Positions 19,860 to 29,336 of a stretch of 31,196 nt of DNA are shown piece by piece. Position numbers and translations under genes: made by a program. Below the pieces are notes generated by a model, which made no database searches, was not told where the DNA came from, and was given only the letters and a program-made list of their open reading frames with translations. How positions within the stretch are numbered: the first letter of the stretch is position 1; each line of letters starts with the position of its first letter. Location: NCBI GenBank assembly GCA_009869945.1, contig WIXG01000627.1, positions 1 through 31,196 on the forward strand, in the 5' to 3' direction. The DNA is from Mesaphorura yosii. Its lineage: Eukaryota; Arthropoda; Collembola; Poduromorpha; Tullbergiidae.

Positions 19860-19932
19860 ACATCGCCCCGCAAACAACTTTTTCATTTTTCTGGGACTTC
19901 AAAATTTTTGTCAACATCTTGTGCCTCCCTTT
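19860..19932 (+). repeat. Dispersed repeat, copy downstream of the PKS
   Basis: Second copy of the repeat at 10507-10606, in direct orientation, beginning about 165 bases after the PKS stop. It shares the CCCCGCAAACAACTTTTT-like block, TTTTTCTGGGACTT and ATCTTGTGCC, with a shorter middle. Confidence 0.55.
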
Positions 19933-20028
19933 CGTCCAATCCAACCCAAGGACAGTGACAACAGGGATGACGACGCCGACCGCGAAAATGAGCGTCCCGT
20001 ACCCACCAAACTGACACGGAACTTTGGT

Positions 20029-20437
20029 GACCGTGTGCAGGATGCCTGGGTGTTTGGTCTCGATTGGAAAGAAACAAAGGAAAAACGGTTCTTCATTGTT
20101 GAAAAAAGAGATGCGGCTACACGCGTCCCAATCATAAAGAGGTGATGCCCGGCACCACGATAATGTCTGATGAATGGCGTGCCTATAGCTCCTCAAAAAT
20201 AAAGACTACGATCACCAAACCGTTAGCAATAGCGAGTTCTTCGTCCACCCATTCACAGGCGCAGACACCCAAACCATTGAATGCTTATGGAGGCATTCGG
20301 AAGTCAACTGTGGTATCAAGACGAGAAGGGCAGACAATTTGCTGGAAAGGAAATGGTGTGAAGAGTGGTATAGACGATTGTATAATCGAGACAGCTTTTT
20401 TGATTCTTTTACCCGAGATGTGAAGGATTTTGGTTAA
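20029..20437 (+). pseudogene. Merlin/IS1016-type (ISXO2-like DDE) transposase relic
   Basis: The C-terminal half of a Merlin-superfamily transposase is spread over three frames. Frame one (20029-20123) reads DRVQDAWVFGLDW and AATRVPIIKR. Frame two (about 20125-20195) reads MPGTTIMSDEWRAYSS with the second catalytic Asp. Frame three (about 20197-20437) reads EFFVHPFTGADTQTIECLWR with the catalytic Glu and ends ERKWCEEWYRR...DVKDFG-stop. Two small indels near 20123 and 20195 separate the frames. The N-terminal zinc-ribbon and first catalytic Asp region are absent or unrecognisable. It cannot encode an active enzyme. Terminal inverted repeats were not identified. An AATAAA at 20500-20505 follows. 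Confidence 0.8.
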
Positions 20438-20576
20438 TACTATGCTTATGCAATGTAATGAATGTAATGTATTATCGCTGTGATCACTTGTCGAATATTA
20501 ATAAAACCTACGCTTCTGATCATAACCTACCCAATGGTCACTTAACCCGAATTTGATACATCCCTTTACGGTCAGG

Positions 20577-20823
20577 GGCGGTCTCGCATCCAACGCAGAT
20601 GATCGCTAGGGTGCCCTTCTGCGTACATTCGAGAGGCAGTGTGGGCAGTGCACGCACTTGTACGGCTTCTCGCCTGTGTGCGTCCGCAGATACGAGTACA
20701 AATCTTTGTTTCTGAAGAAAAGCTTCCTACAGTAGGGTTATTCAAACCTCCGGATCTCTGGCTGGTGACCCCTTGAGTGGAGTTGGAGTGATTCCCGAGA
20801 ATGCAGAACAGCATTGCAGATGG
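20577..20823 (-). pseudogene. C2H2 zinc-finger gene fragment (relic, copy 2, inverted)
   Basis: On the minus strand the sequence reads PYCRKLFFRNKDLYSYLRTH, the linker TGEKPYKC, then VHC, a recognisable C2H2 finger. An in-frame TAA sits where the first finger Cys is expected, and indels disrupt the following finger. It is related to the plus-strand relic at 3521-3895: both share the block around ATGCTGTTCTGC and TTCTCGGGAA, and the block from CGCACACAGGCGAGAAG to GATCATCTGCGT. Confidence 0.7.
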
Positions 20824-20859
20824 TGTGAAATAAATTCGTATTTTAGTTTGTAATTGCAC

Positions 20860-21583
20860 TGTGACAGCAGAGTTTTCAATTTTTATTTGTTCTCAGTTAC
20901 GGCTTGACGACACGTTTAACCTCATTCCAGATCGGTTTATGGTCCTCATTTCACAGATCAGTGGCACCGACACAGAGTCCAACGTCCAACGAATTGGTTG
21001 AGCAGAACAAAGAGTCGAAGCATTTTGGCTCCGGGTGTCGCGTCATCGTCGTCCGTGTGCGGGAGGTGTTGAGTTGAGGCAGTGGCAAAAGCTCAAACTG
21101 CGAATTCGTGAAGAGCATTTGCGTCAGTGAGAGTAAGCTCATAAATGTGTATTCGAAGTGTAGCGGTCGTGCCGTGAGCGGTTTTGTACAAATAGACTGA
21201 TAAGCAAAGGAACATGAGCAACTTTTATGGTCTTCCTGCGGTTTGGTTTTGTGGTGATCTCAATTCACACTAACTTGTAATCCTCTTATCGCACATTTGC
21301 AACGCAAATTAGCAAACAACCAGCAGTAAACCTGGACTGCTGCTTAACATTCTTCGCACAGGATGCGCATGAGCTCATTGAGCTCATGGAAAATTAGTGA
21401 ACTATCAGTGAGTCCTGAACTGATCACCGTTATTTCAGATTCCAGAGGTAGCTTCAGTTGCTCAAAGCTCTTTTCCCCTCTTGCTTAATCAATAATATAA
21501 TTCCGAGTCCATTTTACATATACAGTGAATCAGGATTGACGTCTGGGCGTTCGATTCAACATTGTATTAACTGAATTAAGGAA
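20860..21583. other. Spacer upstream of the channel gene
   Basis: No gene recognised. It contains the perfect palindrome at 21368-21388, listed separately. Confidence 0.5.
21368..21388. repeat. Perfect 21-bp palindrome
   Basis: Arms CATGAGCTCA and TGAGCTCATG are exact reverse complements around a single central T. It lies about 200 bases upstream of the channel start codon, so it could be a dimeric transcription-factor site, or chance. Confidence 0.6.
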
Positions 21584-24124
21584 ATGGCGAGTGACTCTGG
21601 AGGAGACACCGTTGATGTCCGCCCCACTGACACGCTCCTCACGGCCCTCGGGCTCTACTTCCCCATCCTACTCCTCGGAGCCGTGCTCTTTGAAATCATC
21701 CAATCCTGGCTAGTCACTCCAAACCCTGCTACTGCACGAACTGAAAACCTCGCCAGCTGGATTTACGCAGCGCGTGCACGCACCGGCGCCGCCTGCCCCC
21801 TCGGCCTCCGCACCTTCCGACCCTTCGCCTGGATTTGGCCCGCACTCCGCCTCAGCGATGACGACATCTTCGAGTTCTGCGGCCTGGACACGCTTTGCTT
21901 CCTCCGAATGCTTCGGTTGGGGCAGAAGTTTGCGCTGGCGGGCATTGGCCTCTCCATCGTCCTCTTCCCGGTCTACGCGACGGCCACTCACCCCCTCGAG
22001 GAGGATCGGACCAACATCGACCCCCTGGAAAGAATCGCCATGTCCAATCTGGATCGAGGCGAGCCAAGAATCTGGTCGTCTGTCGTCGCGATGTACGCAA
22101 TGACCTTCCTAGCCTTTTACCTCTTCAGTCAAGAGTACAAGGTAAGGCAATCAATCTTATCAACTTTAATTAAATATTTTGACTAAGGCTGGCGATCGCA
22201 TTTGCATTCGCAGGTGTACATTCGAAGGCGGCACGAGTTTCTTGGTCAACTTGGCGCCCAGCAGTACTCCGTCGTCGTCAACGACCTCCCCAAGCGGTAC
22301 CAAACCCCGGCAGCCTTCGCTGGCTACCTGCAGTTCCTCTACCCGGGCGTCGTGCACTCCGTTCACATCGCATTGGAGACGGCGGGGCTGGAGGAGATGA
22401 TCAAAAAGCGCCTGGAAGTGCGAGACGCTCTGGAGGAGGCTCTCGCTGTGTACGCAAAGACCCATGCAAGACCCACACACCGCCCCGGGACGTGGTGGAG
22501 ACGCTGGACCTGCACCGCTGGCGCCCCTGTCGACTCCATTCAGTACCTCCAGATTCAGCTGGACACGTTGAACGCTGCCATCATGGAAGCAATTCAGGAG
22601 AGTGAACGGCGTTCCGAAGCTGAAGTATCGGGCCAGCTCGTGCACGTCGGAGTGGATGCTGGGGATGATCGCGATCCACATCCGCAGGAAGAACAGGAAG
22701 ACCCGAACGCTGCCTCTGCGCCCATGCGACCGTCAGCCTTCGTTTCGTTCACGAGCCTCCAGGCAGCCCAATCCTTCCAACAACTCCTCCAGACAGACAC
22801 ATCCTGGAAAATGAGCGTTCGACCAGCGCCCAGCCCCAACGACGTTGTCTGGGAAAACTACGGACAGCCACACCGCCTCCGCGAGTCCTGGCAAATCATC
22901 TCGTGGCTACTGACCATCCTCATCATCCTCTTCTGGACGGCGCCCTCTGCCTTCGTCGCCTCCCTCGCCTCCGTGGATAACCTGCAGGAACTCATTCCGG
23001 GGCTTCAGCGTCTGGTCAAAGAAGCGCCTTGGATGGTGTCAGTCCTTCAGCAGGCGTCACCGCTCGGCCTGGCGCTCATGTCAATCCTCGCCTTCCACAT
23101 CTTCGGCTTTCTTTCGAGGCGCGAGGGATGGGCGTCCGGGGATGAGGTGGCAGCCTCGCTCTTTGCGAAGCTGATCTACTTCCAGATGTTCCAGGTCTTC
23201 TTCGTGTCTGTGGTTGCGGGCACCGTCCTCGCCAGCCTCAACGAAATCATCAACGAGCCGAAGAAAGTCATCTCCATCCTGGGGTCCACGCTGCCCGGGA
23301 AGGCCATCACCTTCATGACCTACCTCATCCTCCAGGCGGGCCTCAAGCTGACCCTCCAGCTCCTCCTCCTCGTCCCCCTCGTCCTGGGCGCCCTGTACCA
23401 GGCCTGCGCCCCGACACGCTGCTCTCGACGCGCGATGCCCTGGCTGGGCTTCATTCGCGCTCCCGCGGCGGGACAGGGCGGGTTCGAAGTCGCCGAGCGC
23501 CTGACGCACTACTTCCTCGCGACCCTCCTTGTGTTTGCCTTCTGCGCCATCGCCCCGCTCCTCTCCTACTTTGCCCTCTTCTTCTTTCTCGCCTCGGACG
23601 TCGTCTACCGCCGCCAAGTCCTCTTCGTCTACGACCCTGCGAGGGGCTCGACGGGCGCCTTCTGGCCGGAGCTCCACGACTTCCTCGTGGGCGGCCTCCT
23701 CCTCGCCCAAATCACCTTCCTGGGACTGACCTCCCTGAAAGTGGCGCCGGGGCCCGTTTCGATGGCGACGATCCTCCCCTTCTTCACCGTCGCCTACTTT
23801 CTGTATTCGAGGTCCCGCTGGCCGAGAGTCGCCAGGAACCTCCCTCTGGACTCGTGTCGGGAGCTGGACGAGCACCGTGGGAAGGGAACGGAGTGGGGCT
23901 TCATGGATGGCGTGTACAAGCAGCCAGCCCTCGGTGGGAAAGAACCGCTCCACCCAGAATGCGACGGCGAGGAAGGTGTCCAGCGCCAAGGGGCGGGTGG
24001 GGTGGGGCAGGAGTCGGAATCAGGCCTCACACCCCACGGCTCTGACCTCGAGAAGAGGGAGCTGATTCATCCAGGAACAGGAGGGGGCGGAGTCCACGAA
24101 CTGAAAGGGCAGGAGTCCGCCTGA
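21584..24124 (+). CDS. OSCA/CSC1-type (DUF221, TMEM63 superfamily) membrane channel protein
   Basis: Two exons, 21584-22141 and 22214-24124, with a 72-bp GT-AG phase-0 intron joining SQEYK to VYIRRRHEFLG; 822 residues. OSCA/CSC1/TMEM63 proteins are mechanically or osmotically gated cation channels. Visible parts: a first membrane helix (about residues 18-43); the N-terminal block FEFCGLDTLCFLRMLRLG; two further helices, the second ending in the conserved SQEYKVYIRRRHEFL; a cytosolic RRM-like domain (YSVVVNDLPKRYQT ... AFVSFTSLQAAQSFQQLL); and the multi-helix RSN1_7TM core, with the IISILGSTLP-like segment (KKVISILGSTLPGKAITF). The Gly/Glu-rich tail is hydrophilic. The LGSTLP stretch resembles plant, fungal and protist OSCA/CSC1 more than animal TMEM63. 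The gene is GC-rich, giving a long antisense shadow frame. Confidence 0.88.
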
Positions 24125-24275
24125 GCCATCAAAATATTTGTTTTCTTCAGATCGCTTTAAATCTGGTTAATAATAATTTTTTTATTTCTACTCAATGACA
24201 CGTGCGATTTCATTTTGCTGTTTTCCTCAAGCAAATCAAGCGGGAGAGAGAATTGTCACGAACCTATGTGGTATG

Positions 24276-24905
24276 CTATTTGTTACTAAAAAGGTCCAGA
24301 ATGGCGAAAACGCCCAGTTTTTCTCGAAGCAGCGCCCTGCACTCCACCGGCACGAAGCCACCTGCCCGCGTCTCAAAGCCCCGCGAGCTGGTCTTGATCG
24401 AGTTGAGCTGAAGTCTGGGGCTGGCGAGTGCAAAGCCAAAGTAGCTGCCGATGTCTGTCAGCCTGAACGGCAGCTCTTCCACCTCGAGCACAAACTCCTC
24501 CAGTCGCTGCAGGTCACAAAGCCCAGGCGTCCGTGGGGAGGCCCGGTCGTGAGGGCGCAGGAGTGCGGAGAGCTTTTCCAGACTCACTGGCGTCTACAGT
24601 TGGCGAGCTAGCACCGCCAGGCAGGTGCTCGCACAAGTCGATTAGGCTCGGGCCCTCTTCCGCGACGGCTGCTCTGGAGACAGGAAGCACGAGGTTTCTG
24701 CGGTAGCAAATGTGGAGGGCCTTAAAGCCTGGCCAGGCGCTCCAGATGACGAGGATGGAGCTAGCGGCAGTATTGGGCCAGACGGAAAGGTGACACTCCG
24801 TCACAGCAGGGAGCAAGGCGGGCAGTTGGAGAAGCGTGCTCGCCGGGAACTGGTTGTTTAGCTGCAGGGCCGTCAGGCTGGGGTGCGCCCAGTGTGGGAC
24901 ACGTG
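24276..24905 (-). pseudogene. Leucine-rich-repeat (F-box/LRR-like) gene fragment, frameshifted
   Basis: The minus strand reads HPSLTALQLNN, LLQLPALLPAVTECHLSVW and WSAWPGFKALHIC, regularly spaced LRR-like segments. A second frame then carries SLEKLSALLRPH, QRLEEFVLEVEELPFRLTDI and so on, ending in FAILDLFSNK-stop. The two frames overlap at 24514-24587 without a plausible intron between them, so one indel breaks the gene. No F-box or start region is recognised upstream. It resembles the C-terminal half of F-box/LRR proteins that are numerous in arthropods, but the family is only an impression. Confidence 0.45.
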
Positions 24906-24909
24906 ATCA

Positions 24910-25387
24910 CCCAACACCACCGACACGGCGCCTGCGACTCCGAACCATGCTTTCTTAACTCTAGCCCATTTGATGACGAAGAAAATGAGGGTGGTCAGCA
25001 CGACGTTGATCGTGTCGTCAATGACAAAAAAAGAGGTCAAGGTCGGCCGTTTTCCATCGAGCCTCTAACCCATCGCCGATCCACGTGTACCAGAACCATT
25101 GGCACATTCAACGAAATGTTTATGTGGGGCTTTTATATTTATTCGTATTCGAATTTTGTACACGTTCGCTTTCGTTTTTGTTTGTGAGTACAGACGCTAG
25201 CGCGTAAAACTCAGACACCAGACCTGGATTTGAAATACTAAGCGGCGCGGCAACTTGGACCTTGGCTAATTAACAATTATCGTCATTAATTAATGAATAA
25301 TGGATCGAATAATTATTAGTAACACATTAGTAAGAACTTCCCCATTCCTGGTCGTCAAGGTCATTACAGGATCACGGCGTTGGCGCC
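24910..25387. other. Spacer with a hydrophobic minus-strand segment
   Basis: On the minus strand, about 25060-24905, an open stretch reads SFFVIDDTINVVLTTLIFFV followed by KWARVKKAWFGVAGA, like one or two membrane helices. No start, splice pattern or family is recognised. The rest is AT-rich. Confidence 0.3.
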
Positions 25388-26263
25388 TCATGTGCAGGTG
25401 ACAATGTAGTCAGCCTGGAGGTCCAATTTCTTGAGAATGAACTCAAATCCCAGGTGGTCCCCCTCAGCACATGCGTACCTTTGAAACGCAGACTCCGACA
25501 GGTATTCAATGTACTCGACTGCAAAAACTGGGCGTCCCGCAGCGACGAACGGGGCGTACTCCTCGCATTCGGTCCATACATGACACTCTTCGACCACTGC
25601 AAAATCGGCCACGTCCACGAGCTGCGGAGTGAGTTCTGCTGCGTTCTTTTGACCAGCCAACATGCGAACGTCCCCCGCACCTCCTGCTGCGTGTATGGCT
25701 TCCATGATGGCTCTGTTGTAAGCCACCTGGTGTGCCCTCGTCAGTGGGAACCCTGAGTCAACCACGTACCCCTCCATGTTGTCAGGATCCACTCCTTCAC
25801 ACCCTTTGCTTGCAGCAGTCTCGAAACGAACCCTCATAATCGGGAGCAGAATGTCCAACTGTCGAATATCGAGCCATCGTTCGTCTGGCCAGCCATCCAT
25901 TTCTTTGCCGAGGACAGAGGACGGAAAGGAGGACGCATCCGAGCGGTACACTTCCCAACCACCGACGTTCACGTAGCAGATGACACGTTTGCCAGCCGCC
26001 TTGAGTGCACGGATCACAGATGCTGACACCTCATAGTCAAGGAAAATTACGGCACGGTCCGAATTGAAATTGGAATGTTCACCAAGTAAATAGTCGAACG
26101 TGAATGGGCCTGAGCTGTTGAACCGTGGGGCGGCGTGATGCTGGGCGAGCTGCTGTTGTAAAGGCATGTGCAGACGTGCACGTGCTTTACCCTGAGCAAT
26201 AACCCCTAAGACCAAGACGAGGGTAAAGGTACGGGTAAATGCCCTGAACCTGACCATGACCAT
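25388..26263 (-). CDS. Secreted GH114-like glycosidase (endo-alpha-1,4-polygalactosaminidase family)
   Basis: Intronless, 291 residues, from the ATG at 26263 (a second ATG two codons later is equally possible). Residues 1-30 form a signal peptide. The mature part matches the GH114/TM1410-type (beta/alpha)8 fold: KRVICYVNVGGWEVYRSD, GKEMDGWPDERWLDI, GCEGVDPDNMEGY with the likely catalytic Asp159, and AVVEECHVW with the likely catalytic Glu225 or Glu226. Known GH114 enzymes cut galactosamine-rich exopolysaccharide of fungi and bacteria, so a role in digesting or repelling microbial biofilm is plausible. The lack of introns and the bacterial and fungal distribution of the family suggest horizontal transfer. 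Substrate is inferred from the family only. Confidence 0.88.
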   Translation of the reverse strand: MVMVRFRAFTRTFTLVLVLGVIAQGKARARLHMPLQQQLAQHHAAPRFNSSGPFTFDYLLGEHSNFNSDRAVIFLDYEVSASVIRALKAAGKRVICYVNVGGWEVYRSDASSFPSSVLGKEMDGWPDERWLDIRQLDILLPIMRVRFETAASKGCEGVDPDNMEGYVVDSGFPLTRAHQVAYNRAIMEAIHAAGGAGDVRMLAGQKNAAELTPQLVDVADFAVVEECHVWTECEEYAPFVAAGRPVFAVEYIEYLSESAFQRYACAEGDHLGFEFILKKLDLQADYIVTCT

Positions 26264-27139
26264 ACTTTGCCTCCTCAGGTTGACTAGATTGTTCTAATTT
26301 GTGAATGCTAAATCGTCTACGTACGAGAGAAAGATAAAAAACCGTCCAGTTTGCAACGCAAGAGCCAATTAGATTTGCTACCAACACCTGTGCCAATTTA
26401 TTAAGGCATGTAGGCAAGCCCGTGTTTTAGCAACTGTTAAATAAATTACCATGTGGACATGAGCTGACATTGAATGGGAGTGTAAAACGAGTAAATAGCG
26501 CCAGGCAGCTGCTGTGGTCAGTGCGCACTGTGCATAACAAGAACAGGAGACCAACGCAGCGCAAGCGTGATTATGAGAAGGGATTAGGACCTTGACAGGT
26601 TGACAGCCGCTTAATTGATTCCAATTCAGTACGCTCGCTCTACGCTGCTGTTGCGCTGTTGCTGTTAACTTTGTATTCATAATTCGCTGGTTCACGTTTT
26701 GGTTTGTGAAGTGTTTTGTTTTCTCTTGCCGCAGATTTCCTTCACCCCAGCACACTACAATATCGGCCTTCATCCCTAAAATGGTCATGCTGAGTCTCGA
26801 CGGGCTCCGACGGTCGAGCTCTTCGGGCGACTGAGAAGGTTGGGGATCCACCGTGGACCTAAGTGGATCGGATCGGGATTCAGATTATCTGAATGGGTGT
26901 TGTGTACGGGTTGTTGTCTACCTCAATTGTTACATGTAATAAAATCCTTAGTATGATTTATAAGACTACAGCAAATTGTACGTTTGCCAATTTTCTCCAA
27001 TTTTTTCGTCATAAACAAAGCAAAGAATTATTTCATCCATACAAGTTTTTGCTCCTTGTTTTTTTTTAGATCCAAGCCATGTATTAGTACACTTTGTCTA
27101 TTCAGAGAACCCGCAAAGTCCAACCGTGGCTCCACCTTG
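26264..27139. other. Spacer between GH114 and the lipase-like gene
   Basis: A 157-codon minus-strand frame (26378-26851) has no domain, signal or compositional support and is probably chance. No RNA gene, repeat or promoter is evident. Confidence 0.45.
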
Positions 27140-28488
27140 CTAGTGACGTCGATATCCGCGAAGGCTCATAAACGACTCGACTTTGATTGTGGCTTCGGTC
27201 GCCAAGATTTTAATGAAGGTCGGTGTGTCGATATGGAGGTAGTAGTTTCCGCTTCCGAAGGCTAAGTTCGGCCCGCCGCTGTCACTCCCGAAGTCTTCTC
27301 GATACTGCACGGGTTTGGAAAACCCAACCGTCCAGGGTTCCGGTGGAAGACAGGGTTCCCTCACAGCCACCAGCAATAACGACGCCAGCGTAGTAACAGT
27401 GGCGGTGACGTTGTCTGGACCGTTGCCGGCCACTTTTCCGCAGCGGTATGCGTCCAAGCTGCTGCCCGACGCAATCAAGTACTGCCAGATTTCCACACTG
27501 CGCCAATGTGCGCATAGGTGCGTGACGATCATGCTCGTGAACGTGGAGCCAACAATAGCCCCAGCAACCCCACCAATTCCAGTTACAGTGCCAGCTGCCG
27601 CCGCACCAAGCAACATGCACCCTTGTTGCTGCGAACCACGACCGCCATTAGTGTATAAGTCCAGGTGACCTAGAGCCGCGGCAGACCCGAACCCGTCCAC
27701 ATCCGTATGGAGCACGTCAACGAAGCGTGCTGAGGAGGCACTGAGCAAATTGGCACTCGGAATGTCTTGTGAACCCGTGAACCCCGGAAAACCCGTGAAG
27801 AAGGGCAACACCGATGGGTCCAGCCCAGTGACTCGCCCCAGAGGCACCCCCACCTGCCCGACACGTTTTCCTGCGCAACCGGCAACATTCGCTCCGGCGC
27901 CTTGACCAATCAAGTGCAGCGTCTCTGTGTTGAATCCGTGTTGGCCGAGGAAGGAAACAAACTCTACGAGGCCATCACAGGCTTCCGATATTGCTCTCGA
28001 GATGGCGTCCAATGAGTTAAACCATATGCCATTGCCTTGGTTAGCGCTGGTCATATTCGGGTGCCAATTTACCAAAATCACATTTCGAACTCCTGCCCGT
28101 GCCCTCAAGTAAGCTGGAAGTGTTTGGAGGCGCGAGTTACGAATTCGTAAACAGATGGCATTCTAAATGGCGAAGAATAATACCAACCATTTTTAATTCC
28201 TTGTGCTCCTCCTACCAACCTGGTCGTACTCAGTAGGCCATGGACATAAATTTTGACCACCTGCCCTGGCACGAGGCCTGAACCATGAAGCGAGTCGGTG
28301 TCCCACGGCTGAAGCTCCGTCCTCTGAGCAACGTTGGATCGGTTTGTGTAGGCGTAGAAGTGGACACCGCTTTCAAGGTCGATAGTGCGCACACGGTTAG
28401 GAACCCGTACCCATGCCCGTGCGCGTGTCCCGGTAGGAATAGGCACGGTCGTGAATGCAAACAGAAGAAGAAGTAGAGCTGACTTCAT
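27140..28488 (-). CDS. Pancreatic-lipase-family protein lacking the catalytic serine
   Basis: Two exons, 28488-28188 and 28113-27140, with a 74-bp GT-AG intron whose phases agree (IKN|AYLRARAGVRNVILVNW); 424 residues. A signal peptide occupies about residues 1-22. Family landmarks: YVHGLLS (oxyanion region), NVILVNW, the nucleophile-elbow region LHLIGQGAGANVAG, GLDPS with Asp199, RFVDVLHTD, HLDLYTNGG, and CAHWRSVE with His303. The elbow should be G-x-S-x-G, but the Ser position is Gly172 (codon GGC), so Asp and His of the triad remain while the nucleophile is lost. It is predicted to be non-hydrolytic, as in yolk-protein-like members of the family, and may bind or carry lipid. A Gly/Ala-rich insert (about residues 269-290) lies before the catalytic-His region. 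Confidence 0.9.
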
Positions 28489-29336
28489 CTTTGCGAATTG
28501 CGAATGTATTGGCTAATTGGCAATTGATGTGTACACAGCGCAACGAAGCCAAGGCGTGATTGAGAGATTGAGGTCGAAGTTTGAAATTGACTGCATTCGA
28601 ATTAATTGTGATTGTTCATTTGTTCTTTCATGTGCCATTGTCATAGCTGACAGCTGTTGCTATTTAGTGTTTACATTTTGCGTTGTTGTTCCATGTCAAT
28701 GCAATGCCATTTCCTTGCCTTAATGAAGCAAAATACAAAACGATTTTTTCCCATAAATCGTATGCTCGTGTGCCGGTGATTAAGTTGAAGGCTCTGGATT
28801 TTACTCATGGATGAGATTTCGTGACAGATCCGCGGAGTACCACTTCGTGAGAGGTGAATGAAACATACTCACACGGTCACTTCTCGCGTGAAATGGTGAA
28901 CAGAATACAGACCTGCAATAGCTTAAAGGTGGTAAAGTGATTTGTGAAACGAGTTTTCCACTTCTTCCACGAGTCATCTCACTCGCAACAAGCTTATTTG
29001 CATGTTTTTCCGGTAATAAAGGGATCAGGGAATTCTGAGTACGGAGTTTAAGACTCCAGGGAAGAATATTTTAGCTACCATGCGTGGCGTGCTCATGACA
29101 CAAAGAACGAAACAACCGAACAATTTTCCATGTGACTTGGAGCTTGACAAAGAAAAGCATAGTTTTCCACCTATCCACAAGGAAATCCTACATTTCAAAT
29201 AAAAAACAAAACCCAAATAATTATTACAGTTCAGGAATGAATGTTTTCCTAGGCTTGAAAATACGAAAACAAGTTTTGGTATATCGTTTTTCGTCATGAA
29301 TTTTTGATACAATCGATTAAGTGCTAAATTGCCAGG
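28489..29336. other. Spacer between the lipase-like and chemoreceptor genes
   Basis: AT-rich with short frames on both strands and no recognised family, RNA gene or clear repeat. Around 28842-28894 there are weak, imperfect complementary segments. Confidence 0.45.

Noticed and set aside
19858..20196. Minus-strand frame with a membrane-like stretch (LIFAVGVVIPVVTVLGLDW)
   Set aside because: It overlaps the dispersed repeat and the better-supported Merlin relic on the other strand; probably a chance hydrophobic shadow.
23081..23989. 302-codon minus-strand frame opposite the channel gene
   Set aside because: It is a low-complexity, Glu/Arg/Gly-rich shadow of the GC-rich channel coding sequence, with no domain.
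26378..26851. 157-codon minus-strand frame upstream of GH114
   Set aside because: No signal, domain or splice support; composition looks random.
28842..28894. Weak inverted similarity suggesting a small hairpin
   Set aside because: Pairing is broken by several mismatches and gaps, so it is not convincing as an element.
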